A stretch of 64,000 nucleotides of DNA. It comes from UPXZ01 sp964541615. Its GTDB lineage: Bacteria > Bacteroidota > Bacteroidia > Bacteroidales > Paludibacteraceae. The stretch spans positions 1 through 64,000 of the forward strand of contig CAZIRA010000001.1 in assembly GCA_964541615.1 (NCBI GenBank). The letters are read 5' to 3'. The notes below the pieces were generated by a model that worked only from the letters and a program-made list of their open reading frames with translations, had not been told where the DNA came from and searched no databases. Shown here one piece after another: positions 24,263-33,578 of this stretch; the first letter of the stretch is position 1, and each line of letters starts with the position of its first letter. Made by a program: the position numbers and the translations under genes.

Positions 24263-26239
24263 TTAGTTATTGTAATTATAATTCAGCCAACCCGGACTCT
24301 GCTGTAATTGTGTGTAGTCCTTAAGCGTGGTAGAGGAGAATGGCATAAAATAGTATCTGCTATTGTCAAATTTTCTATTATACATACTATATGGCATTCT
24401 GAAGGTCTCAATTTTTGGTACGAAATATCCAGGACCACCAGGTGCAACTGGGTAACCGTTTTCGCCAACTTTTTGACTTTCTACTCCTTTACGGAAAATC
24501 CAAATACCTCTTGAAGCATTATTAAGTTCATCAATAGTAGATTTACCTTCACCTTCACCCCAACGCAGCAGGTCAAAGTAGCGGAATCCCGGATTTTCGA
24601 AAGCAAATTCCAATCGACGTTGAATTTTCATTTCATTCCACAAATCAGCACCTGTAAAGTCACTTAATCCAGCTCTATTTCTGATTTGGTTGATGTAATC
24701 TCTTGCATCACTTTGATTGAGCTTGATACCGGCTTCAGCTGCATTTAGCAGAACCTCTGCATAACGGATGTTGAAATATGCAGTTTGACGTTGTGTACCT
24801 TTGTCAAATGTTCCATTGTTATTGTACTTGTTAAATTGAGAGTATTTTCTTGAATAGTAACCTGTAATTGTTTGAGCAGAAGCCCTATTTACAGGAGGAG
24901 CAGTCATTTTGTCAAGGAAACGATATCCTGTGTGTAATGAACTGTACTTCAAAGAAGTAGCTGGATCTGTATTATCAATCCAAGTTTGGATGATATATCT
25001 CTCTTCAGCCGGTCCCATGTAAGCTCCGTCATAAGTTACAGTAGCGTAGAATCGTTTATCACGATTTTTATAAATATCACGGTAATTAGCTGTTGAGCCA
25101 ACTATTTCGCCTTCAGCATTTTGTGTAAATCCTAATGCTTTTGACTGTGATGTTTCCCACCATTTTTTCCATTGACCGTCAGCTGCATCTTTTTGCAAAT
25201 AAGCATCCACCAGGTCTTGAGTTGGAAATAATCCGGAGCGGAAATCCCAGTTGTAGGAAGCACTCTCTGTACCACCGTAGTAGGCCCCGTCAGGTCCGTT
25301 TTTAGATGTAGGGTTGAATCCACCCCGTTGATTTTCTTTGAACATTACCGGCCAAATAGCTTCGCGGCTTGTGTGAGCAGTAGTGCTTGTAAACAACGTT
25401 TCATATTCAGGCTCAAGGCTATATTTTCCGATAAGGCTCTTTGCTGCATCATAAGCTATCTGATAGTAGTGCTGAGCTGTTTTTTGGAATTTGAACAGAC
25501 CCTTTGCGTCATCCGTGTAAAGATTTTTGGCAGAAGCCTCAGCAGCATTAGCTGCATACAGAGCTACACGAGATTTAAAAGCAATTGCAACATTTTTATT
25601 AATCATACCTGTAGCCGGAGTTGTGCCAGATTTATCAAAGTTAGCAATAGACTGGTCCAAATCTGAAAGGATATTGTCAAAAATCTCTTCGCGTTTGTTT
25701 TGAGGCAGATAGGTTTCGTCATCTACTGTAAGAGCTTTACTTACGTATGGTACAGCACCCCAGAATTTTTCCATATCAAAATATACGAATGCACGGAAGA
25801 AATAAGTTTCTGCCAACAACTGACTTCTCAAATTTTCAGCAAGTGCAGTCGAAGCTCCGATTTTTTCCAACCCTAAGTTTACGTTGTAAATTTTCTTATA
25901 AGCATCTGACCATGGTCCTGAGAATACGCCGTTTCCAGTATTCTCATCGTATTGACGCTGATTAAATGCGGTTTGACGGTATGTATTCCAGTCTTGTTCG
26001 TAGTTTCCCTGGCAGTTGTCTGACCATTGTTCTGATTGGAAATTATCCCCGGAAGCAGATGGAGTCCAGAAATAGAAATCATTCACATATGAACGTGCCA
26101 ATTGCGGATTCAGCCAGAAACGGCTTTCATCCACCTGATTGGTAGGCTCTACACCCAGCGGGTTACAGGCAGTGTTGATGCCTGTTATTGCCAAGATCAA
26201 CATCCCGGCTGATAAATATTTATAGATTTTTCTTTTCAT
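24263..26239 (-). CDS. SusD/RagB-family nutrient-binding lipoprotein
   Basis: Outer-membrane lipoprotein that forms the lid of the SusC channel. 658 residues, within the family range. Lipobox NTACNPLG (Cys near 25). The N-terminal part has ESRFWLNPQLARSYVNDFYF. The TPR-like helices include LAETYFFRAFVYFDMEKFWG (the RAFxYFD signature). The C-terminal SusD domain has YFNIRYAEVLLNAAEAG, the YINQIRNRAG motif and EFAFENPGFRYFDLLRWGEG. An 11-bp gap separates it from susC, so the genes are cotranscribed. The substrate is not indicated. Confidence 0.96.
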   Translation of the reverse strand: MKRKIYKYLSAGMLILAITGINTACNPLGVEPTNQVDESRFWLNPQLARSYVNDFYFWTPSASGDNFQSEQWSDNCQGNYEQDWNTYRQTAFNQRQYDENTGNGVFSGPWSDAYKKIYNVNLGLEKIGASTALAENLRSQLLAETYFFRAFVYFDMEKFWGAVPYVSKALTVDDETYLPQNKREEIFDNILSDLDQSIANFDKSGTTPATGMINKNVAIAFKSRVALYAANAAEASAKNLYTDDAKGLFKFQKTAQHYYQIAYDAAKSLIGKYSLEPEYETLFTSTTAHTSREAIWPVMFKENQRGGFNPTSKNGPDGAYYGGTESASYNWDFRSGLFPTQDLVDAYLQKDAADGQWKKWWETSQSKALGFTQNAEGEIVGSTANYRDIYKNRDKRFYATVTYDGAYMGPAEERYIIQTWIDNTDPATSLKYSSLHTGYRFLDKMTAPPVNRASAQTITGYYSRKYSQFNKYNNNGTFDKGTQRQTAYFNIRYAEVLLNAAEAGIKLNQSDARDYINQIRNRAGLSDFTGADLWNEMKIQRRLEFAFENPGFRYFDLLRWGEGEGKSTIDELNNASRGIWIFRKGVESQKVGENGYPVAPGGPGYFVPKIETFRMPYSMYNRKFDNSRYYFMPFSSTTLKDYTQLQQSPGWLNYNYNN

Positions 26240-26250
26240 GATTTAATCTT

Positions 26251-29200
26251 TTATAAAGTTACAGTAAGTCCAAATGTAAATGAACGTTGTGTTGGATAGC
26301 TACCCAGAGTTCCGTTATTATTGTATATAGAAGCTCCGGATGTGATAAACTCAGGATCTTGCAGACCTTTTAGCGGATATGATTTTTTTGTCCATGTAGC
26401 AGCATTAGTGACCACAAAACTCAAATCTAATCCTTGAATGTAAGAAACGTTTTTCAGTACATTTCGTTTTAAGTCATAACGTAAGCTGATATTTTTCAGT
26501 TTCAGATAAGATGCATCAAATGCCCAAAGATCAATGTAACTGTATCCCCATCCGCTTCCTTCCGGTACTGGAATTGGAAGTGCTGCTTCAACATCAGGAT
26601 TGCTGGGTGTATAAGCATTTTGGAAGCCGTATTGTCCATAGTTCCACATATAGCTCTGCTGATTACGGAGTGGTGAAGGCATTGCTCCAGAAACATTTGC
26701 AGCTCCTTGGAAGAAAATTTCGAAATCAAATCCGTTCCAATCAGCTCCTAACGTAACACCATATTGTGTCAGCGGAGTAAGTCCCGGTACATTCATGTTG
26801 TAATAATCGTTTACACGTCCATCACCGTTTAGATCAACTAATTTTACTGTACCAAGTGTGTGACCTCTTGCTGCGTTGAGCATAGAGTAATACATTTCAT
26901 TCCAACTGCCATTCAAACCATCAGTTTTAAGTCCAAAAGGATATACAGGGTGCATCCAACGCTTTCCAATATTATCAAATGTTGGTGACCACCAGTCAGA
27001 ACTTTTGTCGGTGTGACGTGTTACTCGTTGATCCCAGAAAGAGTAATTAAGACCTAATCGATAACCTACTTCACCTATGCGGTCGTTCCAGTTTGCTGAA
27101 ACTTCAAAACCACCTTTTCTGTTTGTAACGAAAGGAGCATTTATACGAGGGATGTTAGGCATACCAAGAATATCAGTACGAATCATATCGTCAGTCATAT
27201 TCATAACGTCTCCTTTATTTAAATATAAGAAGACATCAAATGAACCTGTCAAACGATCTCTGAACAAACCGTAATCCACACCAGCACCGTACTGTGTACT
27301 ACTTGACCATTTAAGGTCGCTAGCGATAGAACTTACATACCAACCTACATTTGGATCCATGTTATCTCCAAAAAGAACACGGTTAGAATTTTGTGAGTAT
27401 TGAGTCAAAAATGAGAATGGATATCCCACTTCATTTCCTACTAAACCTACCCCACCTCTTAATTTAAACATGTTTATTATACTTGGATTTACCAAATCTC
27501 TAAACCAGCTTTCTTCCGTCATTACCCAACCCAAAGATACGGCATGGAAATAACCCCAGCGTTTTTCTGGACTATAACTCAGAGATCCATTATAGTTAGC
27601 ACTATATTGGAAGAGGTATTTGTTTGCATAGTCATAAGTAAGACGTCCAATGTATGATGCTGATCCCCAGTCGGTACTATTACCTGAGACACGGGTCATT
27701 TCTGCCCCCAAATCAATTTCAGTTGTTAATGTCGTAGGATAACCTTTTTTTGCTGCGGAAGTCCAGTTAGTACTACGTATCTGGCTTTGATAGTTGGCCA
27801 TTGCATTAATGTTATGCTTTCCGAATGAGCGGCTATAATCCAACTGATAAATACCTGTCAACAATTTATACTTGAACCAATATTGATACATATTGGCATT
27901 TACAGGATTGTAATTTGAGAAGGCTCCAGAGTATGGTGCATCAAATACATTTTCTTGATCATGATTAAATACGCGGTTTGTATTGTATGATGTAGTGAAA
28001 TTCGCACTTGCTTGTGCAGATAAACCCTGTATCCATGGCACTTGCCATCTTAACGCACTGTTCATTTGGAAACGATAAGCTTCATTGTTGTTGAAGCCTG
28101 TATTCAACTGTGATTCTACAGAACCTTTTCTTGCCAAACCAGTACTCCACTCAGAGGGTCTATTAGGCATCCAGTTGCCGTACATGGCGTTATTAAAAAT
28201 TCCTTCACCTGCACTCGGTCTTTTTTGAGTACTGGTGTTTCCATTAAGATTCAGCGTAAATTTCAGGCTTTTGTTTTTCAGCAGGTAAGCATCAGTATTC
28301 AATACCATGTTAACCTGATTGTAGTTATAGTTTTTGCTTACCCCTTGTTGGTTCATATAACCCAAACTTGAATAGTATGCAACGCGATCACTACCACCAC
28401 GCAAACTTACATTTGTTTGAGTCATTGGCTGATTGTGATTAAACATTTCCCAAGGATCATATGAGGAAAAATAATCTTGGATATTACCACCTTGCGTTTT
28501 ATAAGGGTCAAATAATTCTTGGATATTGGTGAGTGTGTAGTTCATACCATAACGCTCGTTTACCATAGTTAATATATCCTGATAGTTGTGGCCACTTTGC
28601 CAAAGATCACCCATGTAATATTTTGATAAAGCTGTCTTATTAAATGATGGGCTTTCCTGGAAACTTGCAAATTCTACTTCGTTACGTTGTTGTGCAAACT
28701 CATAGGAGTTTAATCCAACGGGACGATAAGCAGGAGTCATTAAAGATAATTTCTGATTGAAAGTGATAACTGGAGCTCCTTCTTGCCCACGTTTAGTAGC
28801 AATTACAACCACACCGTTGGCAGCGCGAGGTCCATATACTGCCGTAGCAGAAGCATCTTTCAAAATAGACATAGATGCAATGTCATCCGGACGAAGGCGG
28901 TTAAAGAACTCATTACCCTGCGCTGATTCCATTACTACATCATCTATAACGTATAATATATTTGCACCCCCACGAATCCAAATCTTCACGTTTTCTCCAG
29001 GAGCACCAGAACTTTGCTGTGTAAATACACCTGTCACACGACCTCCTAATCCTTCTGACATAGAAACTACCGGTAATTTGGCAATCTCTTTAACATTAAC
29101 AGCAGATGCAGATGCAGTTACAGTCTTTGCTTTCTGGACACCACCGTAACCGGTTACAACCACCTCCTTCAACATTTCGGTGTCGTCTTCCAGTGTAATT

Positions 29201-29493
29201 TTAAAGGTGTTTCTACCGGCAACTGGTACAGTCTGTGTAGTCATTCCTACGAAGCTTACTTCCAATACACCGTTTTCAGGAACATTGTTCAGCGTGAACT
29301 TACCATCAAAATTGGTTGCCGCAGCAATAGAAGTGCCTTGCACCCTTACCGCCACACCAATCAGAGGTTCATTCTGTTTGTCCACTACAGTACCTGATAC
29401 TGTTTTGGTTTGAGCAAACGCTGAAAAAGTAAACGCACAAAATAGTATTGTGAGAATACTTTTCAAAAAAATTTTTCGTTTTTTCATACTCAT
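26251..29493 (-). CDS. SusC/RagA-family TonB-dependent outer-membrane transporter
   Basis: 1080-residue energy-dependent importer. The signal peptide ends at SAFAQ (about residue 28). An N-terminal CarboxypepD_reg-like domain (VSGTVVDKQNEPLIGVAVRV) is followed by the TonB-box region EMLKEVVVTGYG and the plug domain (YVIDDVVM, SILKDASATAVYGPRAANGV). The rest is a 22-strand barrel ending in FTFGLTVTL. First gene of a three-gene operon with SusD and a third lipoprotein. No ECF sigma, anti-sigma, hybrid sensor or glycoside hydrolase is adjacent. The N-terminal domain lacks an STN extension, so trans-envelope anti-sigma signalling is not expected. Confidence 0.97.
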   Translation of the reverse strand: MSMKKRKIFLKSILTILFCAFTFSAFAQTKTVSGTVVDKQNEPLIGVAVRVQGTSIAAATNFDGKFTLNNVPENGVLEVSFVGMTTQTVPVAGRNTFKITLEDDTEMLKEVVVTGYGGVQKAKTVTASASAVNVKEIAKLPVVSMSEGLGGRVTGVFTQQSSGAPGENVKIWIRGGANILYVIDDVVMESAQGNEFFNRLRPDDIASMSILKDASATAVYGPRAANGVVVIATKRGQEGAPVITFNQKLSLMTPAYRPVGLNSYEFAQQRNEVEFASFQESPSFNKTALSKYYMGDLWQSGHNYQDILTMVNERYGMNYTLTNIQELFDPYKTQGGNIQDYFSSYDPWEMFNHNQPMTQTNVSLRGGSDRVAYYSSLGYMNQQGVSKNYNYNQVNMVLNTDAYLLKNKSLKFTLNLNGNTSTQKRPSAGEGIFNNAMYGNWMPNRPSEWSTGLARKGSVESQLNTGFNNNEAYRFQMNSALRWQVPWIQGLSAQASANFTTSYNTNRVFNHDQENVFDAPYSGAFSNYNPVNANMYQYWFKYKLLTGIYQLDYSRSFGKHNINAMANYQSQIRSTNWTSAAKKGYPTTLTTEIDLGAEMTRVSGNSTDWGSASYIGRLTYDYANKYLFQYSANYNGSLSYSPEKRWGYFHAVSLGWVMTEESWFRDLVNPSIINMFKLRGGVGLVGNEVGYPFSFLTQYSQNSNRVLFGDNMDPNVGWYVSSIASDLKWSSSTQYGAGVDYGLFRDRLTGSFDVFLYLNKGDVMNMTDDMIRTDILGMPNIPRINAPFVTNRKGGFEVSANWNDRIGEVGYRLGLNYSFWDQRVTRHTDKSSDWWSPTFDNIGKRWMHPVYPFGLKTDGLNGSWNEMYYSMLNAARGHTLGTVKLVDLNGDGRVNDYYNMNVPGLTPLTQYGVTLGADWNGFDFEIFFQGAANVSGAMPSPLRNQQSYMWNYGQYGFQNAYTPSNPDVEAALPIPVPEGSGWGYSYIDLWAFDASYLKLKNISLRYDLKRNVLKNVSYIQGLDLSFVVTNAATWTKKSYPLKGLQDPEFITSGASIYNNNGTLGSYPTQRSFTFGLTVTL

Positions 29494-29549
29494 TTTTTAA
29501 AAGGTTAATTTAATTACTCATTCATTCTTATAGTTTTTTTTAAGCGATA

Positions 29550-29557
29550 CAAAGATA
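29550..29557 (-). promoter_or_regulatory. -7 box (TATCTTTG) for the SusC operon
   Basis: Matches TAnnTTTG on the minus strand, 57 nt upstream of susC. No consensus -33 TTTG at 20 nt, which would fit an activator-dependent promoter. Confidence 0.45.
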
Positions 29558-29632
29558 ACTATATTTTACAATTTATAATACTTACTTAACAGAAATTTTT
29601 ACGGTATTGATGTAGATTTTTTTCAGATATAA

Positions 29633-29650
29633 AGTGTGTGCGCACACACT
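29633..29650. promoter_or_regulatory. Perfect 18-bp palindrome upstream of susC (putative operator)
   Basis: AGTGTGTGC/GCACACACT is exactly self-complementary. It lies about 140 bp upstream of the susC start and about 76 bp upstream of its -7 box, in otherwise A+T-rich DNA. No T-run follows, so it is not a terminator. A dimeric regulator binding site is the simplest reading. Confidence 0.5.
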
Positions 29651-29794
29651 ATAAATAATAGTGATAGCAATTTAAATAAAGATGAGAACATCAATAATAT
29701 AGCATTCTAATTAACATATTCTAAATAGGTAAGATTTTTTTCCAACCTAAAATCCAGAAATATTGAATTATTTAACAATAAAACAAAACAAAAA
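29651..29794. other. Rest of the 349-bp gap upstream of susC
   Basis: Very A+T-rich DNA with no open frame that looks coding. Apart from the palindrome and -7 box on one side and a terminator on the other, I see nothing in it. Confidence 0.4.
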
Positions 29795-29814
29795 AACGGA
29801 TAAATTTATCCGTT
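29795..29814 (-). terminator. Terminator of the secreted-protein gene
   Basis: Stem AACGGATAAATTTATCCGTT next to a long A-tract, giving a U-tract on the minus strand. Confidence 0.75.
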
Positions 29815-29842
29815 TTCTATATTTAAATAAATGTTAAAAACA

Positions 29843-30496
29843 TCAATGAGATATTGAATACTGATATAGGTTATGAACCTGACTGACAGAGTTAAAATCT
29901 ATACTTTGGCTGGTTATATAATTTTCTAGTGCAGCTCTTTTGTTTTTGGGAAAAATCTTCAAAAAGCTTCTTTTATTGTAAAAATTCCTATATTTACTTC
30001 CTACCTGTACTTCATATGATTTATTTACATTAACCAGTATGCGTTCGTTCGCCTGCTTACCACTGATAATTCCTTTGCCTGTCAATCCTTTATAAGTATC
30101 CACAGACGCAGTTTGAGTTGTACCTCCATAAGACGTTTTGGATGGAGCTTTCCTTTTCAGTCCGATATATAAAACATAGAATCTGGGTTCGTTCTGAATA
30201 ACTTCGGTAGCTTTCCCGGAAGAATAAAGAAATATTCTTGATTCTATTTGCATCAATGCTATTGCATCCGGAGAGGTAAACTCTTTTTCTAAGCCATCAG
30301 CTTTATCAATAAAAACATATTTTCCAATCGAAAAATCAAAATTCAAGGGTACAGCAAAATTTCGTCCATCCTTATATTTAACTATACCTTCTTGAAATGT
30401 TTCAAAAAGATATGGATTATGTTCATTCTTGTTTTGGCTTAAAACTGAGAGTGAAATACTGAAAAATAAAATAAATAAAAGGCTTTGTAATTTCAT
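29843..30496 (-). CDS. Secreted protein of unknown function
   Basis: 217 residues. The signal peptide ends at SVLSQ (about residue 20). The first half of the mature chain is beta-rich (FQEGIVKYKDGRNFAVPLNF, FIDKADGLEKEFTSPDAIAL, IFLYSSGKATEVIQNEP). The second half is basic, with KGLTGKGIISGKQANERI and RNFYNKRSFLKIFPKNKRAALENYI separated by short strands. It resembles small envelope proteins that accompany surface systems in Bacteroidales but I cannot name a family. It lies between the ResB-like gene and the SusC operon on the same strand and has its own terminator. Confidence 0.5.
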   Translation of the reverse strand: MKLQSLLFILFFSISLSVLSQNKNEHNPYLFETFQEGIVKYKDGRNFAVPLNFDFSIGKYVFIDKADGLEKEFTSPDAIALMQIESRIFLYSSGKATEVIQNEPRFYVLYIGLKRKAPSKTSYGGTTQTASVDTYKGLTGKGIISGKQANERILVNVNKSYEVQVGSKYRNFYNKRSFLKIFPKNKRAALENYITSQSIDFNSVSQVHNLYQYSISH

Positions 30497-30658
30497 TTTT
30501 TTTCAGTTTATAAAATTTCAAAGTGTTCCAATCTAATAGTTACAAATATTTTGCAATAAAATTAACTTCAAATATTTTGCAGCGCTGTTATGATTAAATC
30601 CACAATTTATATTTGTAATAATTAGTAGATTATAGAGAAAAATAGTTTACAATATTAT

Positions 30659-31912
30659 TTAATATGTCTGTTCTTCTTTTGGAGCCTGAGGTGATTTGCC
30701 GAAAATAAATAATCCGATTGCTCCTAATATCATCATTGTAATCCCTGCGTACACCCACCCTATCCAGGGATCTTTTATCAATTCAAATACGCTGGTATGG
30801 CTCCATTTCCCCATCCGCTCATCATAGCTGATCTGGTAGATTTTCCATCCGTTTACCTTCAACGGTTTATTCACTTCTATGACTGAATTTACATTCTGAC
30901 CATCCTTTGTATATACATTCACATCTGATGCGAATCGTTTCGGTTCACGTTCCGGCATGACTATACTCATCCACTCATCCAGTTTCAACGCATGATACGG
31001 ATACAGATAACTACCACTGCTTACCCAGCCTGTAGTGGACAAACCATTTTTTTGGTTTTTTGCAGTTACAAATACTGCCGCTGCTGCTCCTTCGGAATGA
31101 AATTCCACGAAATGTACGCTGTCTTTTCCAATCATTGGAGCGGCGCTTTCAATAATTCGAGATGCCGTAATTTCCCAATCCAATAACTTCCCCGACATAT
31201 GTTCTTTATCTATCAATATACTTACAGGTTGTTTTTCGGGCAGTGTTTTCCCGCTTTTGTTGTCAATTATCATTAGTTTGGGCGGATATTCATCGATGGT
31301 AAAATTATTCAGTTCTATAGCCATGTCCATTTCCACCATTTTTCCATCCTCATCGGTAGCACGCCATTCAGGTGCATCACGTCCTACAACCATCTGATAG
31401 CGGTCCATATCGGCACTTCCAAGCACCGCAGCGAGAAGCGTGAGAAACAACCCGACGTGATTAAGCACAAACGGAATGTCTTTTTTCCAGCGAAAATGTT
31501 TCAACCGACGTATTGTAACCAATCCAAGCACAGTAATCATATAAACAAAAACAAGCACAAAAGGCCAAGCAGAAAGCATGTTCCTGAATCCAAGAACTCC
31601 AAGCAAACCTGAACTATCTGTTCCTGCCGACTGGCGCGTAAGCCCCATGACAAGCACGAGTGCCAAAAACACAGCAATGGAAGTGATGCTCGCTTCCATT
31701 CCGGAAAACCAGCGGATAACCCGGTTACTCTTTGATTGGATGAAAAGAATAGTCACTATCAGCAGATAAATGATTCCGACAAACGTATTGACCGGAAATT
31801 TCAGAAAATCGGTGCTGAATGATCCAACACTTAATTGTAATAAAATTCCTGTCAGCACCAGTCCGATGCTGATAGCAAAGCCTTCTTTATATGTCCAAGG
31901 GTGTTTCCACAT
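30659..31912 (-). CDS. ResB-like cytochrome c biogenesis protein
   Basis: Likely System II (Ccs/Res) factor that works with a CcsA/ResC protein to deliver haem for c-type cytochromes. The chosen ATG gives 417 residues. Helices run at the start (FAISIGLVLTGILLQLSV, VGIIYLLIVTILFI) and in the middle, then a long periplasmic region (about 170-380), then a final helix (WVYAGITMMILGAIGLFIFG). The periplasmic part includes VNKPLKVNGWKIYQISYDE, typical of ResB proteins. It follows nrfHA on the same strand. An upstream in-frame TTG would translate repeat copy D and was not used. The expected ccsA partner is not next to it. Confidence 0.8.
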   Translation of the reverse strand: MWKHPWTYKEGFAISIGLVLTGILLQLSVGSFSTDFLKFPVNTFVGIIYLLIVTILFIQSKSNRVIRWFSGMEASITSIAVFLALVLVMGLTRQSAGTDSSGLLGVLGFRNMLSAWPFVLVFVYMITVLGLVTIRRLKHFRWKKDIPFVLNHVGLFLTLLAAVLGSADMDRYQMVVGRDAPEWRATDEDGKMVEMDMAIELNNFTIDEYPPKLMIIDNKSGKTLPEKQPVSILIDKEHMSGKLLDWEITASRIIESAAPMIGKDSVHFVEFHSEGAAAAVFVTAKNQKNGLSTTGWVSSGSYLYPYHALKLDEWMSIVMPEREPKRFASDVNVYTKDGQNVNSVIEVNKPLKVNGWKIYQISYDERMGKWSHTSVFELIKDPWIGWVYAGITMMILGAIGLFIFGKSPQAPKEEQTY

Positions 31913-31922
31913 ACCATAAAAC

Positions 31923-31960
31923 AAGCCCCCCGCCCCCAAAAGGGGGAATTAGAGGGGCTT
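31923..31960 (+). repeat. G/C-tract palindromic element, copy D (forward arm of a pair)
   Basis: Begins AAGCCCCCCGCCCCC and continues AAAAGGGGGAATT to GGGGCTT, so it is self-complementary end to end. It lies between nrfA and the ResB-like gene. Read on the minus strand it ends 10 nt before the ResB-like start codon. It is paired with copy E in inverted orientation across about 47 bp. Confidence 0.7.
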
Positions 31961-32007
31961 TCTGCTTTATCTAATTATATCAATATTTAAATAATATCAT
32001 TTTTGAT

Positions 32008-32033
32008 TTCCCCTTCAGGGGATTGAGGGGCAT
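32008..32033 (-). repeat. G/C-tract palindromic element, copy E (reverse arm of a pair)
   Basis: CCCCTTCAGGGG then ATTGAGGGGCAT, a reverse-orientation copy. It starts 3 nt after the nrfA stop codon. Confidence 0.7.
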
Positions 32034-32036
32034 ATT

Positions 32037-33521
32037 TTATTTCGCAGCAATAATTTTTCCTTCTGCTTTTGCTTTTTGAAGCCATTGAGGAACAATTTCC
32101 TGCATAAATTTATGTTTTGCACTTTCTTCGGCAGGGATATCCAGACCAATGTATTTCTGAGCTTTTGCTTTGGAAGAAATGTCAGGCATCGGCACATCGC
32201 CTGTGAAGCCTAATTTTGCAAGAACTTTCGTGTTTACCAGGCGGGCTTGCAGTGCTCTGTCCAGTCCGTGGCTCAGCATTCGCTGGACTTCCTGTGGTGC
32301 GTGGAAAGAGGCTCCGTGTGATGCTACACCGAAATCCCAGCGCCATTGTGCCTGACGGATTAAATCCAGAACCGGTTTCATCTGAGCTTCCGAAGCTCCT
32401 TTTTCCCAGGCAAATTTTGCTTCGATATGAGCTTTTGCCAATTCATCTTCCAGGCGGTCACGAGTTTCAAATACTTTTGCCTGACGCTCATAAACATTGT
32501 TACGCAAAGTTTCTTCGCTTTCTCGGTGACAAACCAGACACGTGCGGTCAATTTTTGCCAGTGGACTCTGGATGTGGTGGTCACTGAATTTAACGCCTCC
32601 TTCGCTTTTGTAAGGCATGTGGCAATCGGCACACGAAACTCCGCGCTGACCGTGGATTCCCAACTGTGCAATCTCATAATCCGGGTGTTGAGCTTTCAGA
32701 ATCGGAGCTTTACTAAGTGTATGTACATAGTCAGTAAATTGTACCTCGTCGTAATATTTCTCCATATCTTCCATAGTCATACCTTTGTCCCAGGGGTAAG
32801 TAAGGTATTTCCCATCGCCTTTGAAATAATATTCTACGTGGCACTGTGCGCAAACCAACGAACGCATTTCCTGATGCGTAGCCTGAGCAATGTCTCTTCC
32901 CTGACGCTCAAACGCTTCGCGCAAAGCCGGACGGCTGATGTGCAGATTCATGTTTTCAGGTTCGTGGCAGTCTGCACAACCAATCGAATTTACGATTTTA
33001 GGTCCCATAGCACCCCATTTTTTAATGTAAAAACTATCTACACCCAATACTCCCATCATGCGTGGAACATCCGGGCTTTTACAAGTCCAGCAGGTAGCCG
33101 GCTGAGGGCCGTCGTGATCGTGCATGGGTGCTCCGGTGCGGAGTGTTCGGGTTACGTCAGTCACTGCGTAATTATGTCCGCGTGGCGTGGTGTAATCTTT
33201 TGAAAAAGCATATCCTGCCCAGAGAATAACCATATTCGGACGTTCCGCCAGCACATCAACTGCCTGACTACTATTGTATTGGCTTACAAAAGTAGTATCC
33301 AGGGTTTGAAGCCAGGTTTGATATTCGCGGGGATAGTTGTCGGCAAATGCTTCGTTACGACTTTCTATTCCATGGATGGTGACTTTTTTGTTGTTAAATA
33401 CGCTTGCAATTTCGGCACGACGGTTGAGAACCGATGAAGCAAACATTCCCAAACCAAATACGACGAGCATTGCTACGATAAATAGCAACCAGCCCTGCCA
33501 AGATTTTAATTTTTTTTCCAT
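32037..33521 (-). CDS. nrfA: Cytochrome c nitrite reductase, ammonia-forming (NrfA)
   Basis: Pentahaem enzyme that reduces nitrite to ammonium by six electrons on the outer face of the inner membrane. 494 residues with an N-terminal membrane/signal helix (WLLFIVAMLVVFGLGMFA, about 11-28). The catalytic haem has the diagnostic CWTCK motif (144-148), with Lys as ligand. Four CxxCH motifs follow (CADCHEP, CAQCHVE, CADCHMP, CLVCHRE). The sequence IHGQRGVSCADC and the KFSDHHIQSP region match the NrfA active site. It lies 57 bp downstream of nrfH, in one operon, with the ResB-like gene downstream after a repeat pair. Confidence 0.98.
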   Translation of the reverse strand: MEKKLKSWQGWLLFIVAMLVVFGLGMFASSVLNRRAEIASVFNNKKVTIHGIESRNEAFADNYPREYQTWLQTLDTTFVSQYNSSQAVDVLAERPNMVILWAGYAFSKDYTTPRGHNYAVTDVTRTLRTGAPMHDHDGPQPATCWTCKSPDVPRMMGVLGVDSFYIKKWGAMGPKIVNSIGCADCHEPENMNLHISRPALREAFERQGRDIAQATHQEMRSLVCAQCHVEYYFKGDGKYLTYPWDKGMTMEDMEKYYDEVQFTDYVHTLSKAPILKAQHPDYEIAQLGIHGQRGVSCADCHMPYKSEGGVKFSDHHIQSPLAKIDRTCLVCHRESEETLRNNVYERQAKVFETRDRLEDELAKAHIEAKFAWEKGASEAQMKPVLDLIRQAQWRWDFGVASHGASFHAPQEVQRMLSHGLDRALQARLVNTKVLAKLGFTGDVPMPDISSKAKAQKYIGLDIPAEESAKHKFMQEIVPQWLQKAKAEGKIIAAK

Positions 33522-33578
33522 AGCTAATTTCTGATAATTAGTACAATATTAGTTCTGAGTATTGATCTCTGATAAGTT

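Noticed and set aside
31913..31939. TTG start giving an MGAGG N-terminus for the ResB-like protein
   Set aside because: The extra residues are a translation of repeat copy D; the ATG nine codons later opens the natural sequence.
32427..33203. 258-codon plus-strand open frame opposite nrfA
   Set aside because: Antisense shadow of a conserved multihaem gene; no domain pattern of its own.
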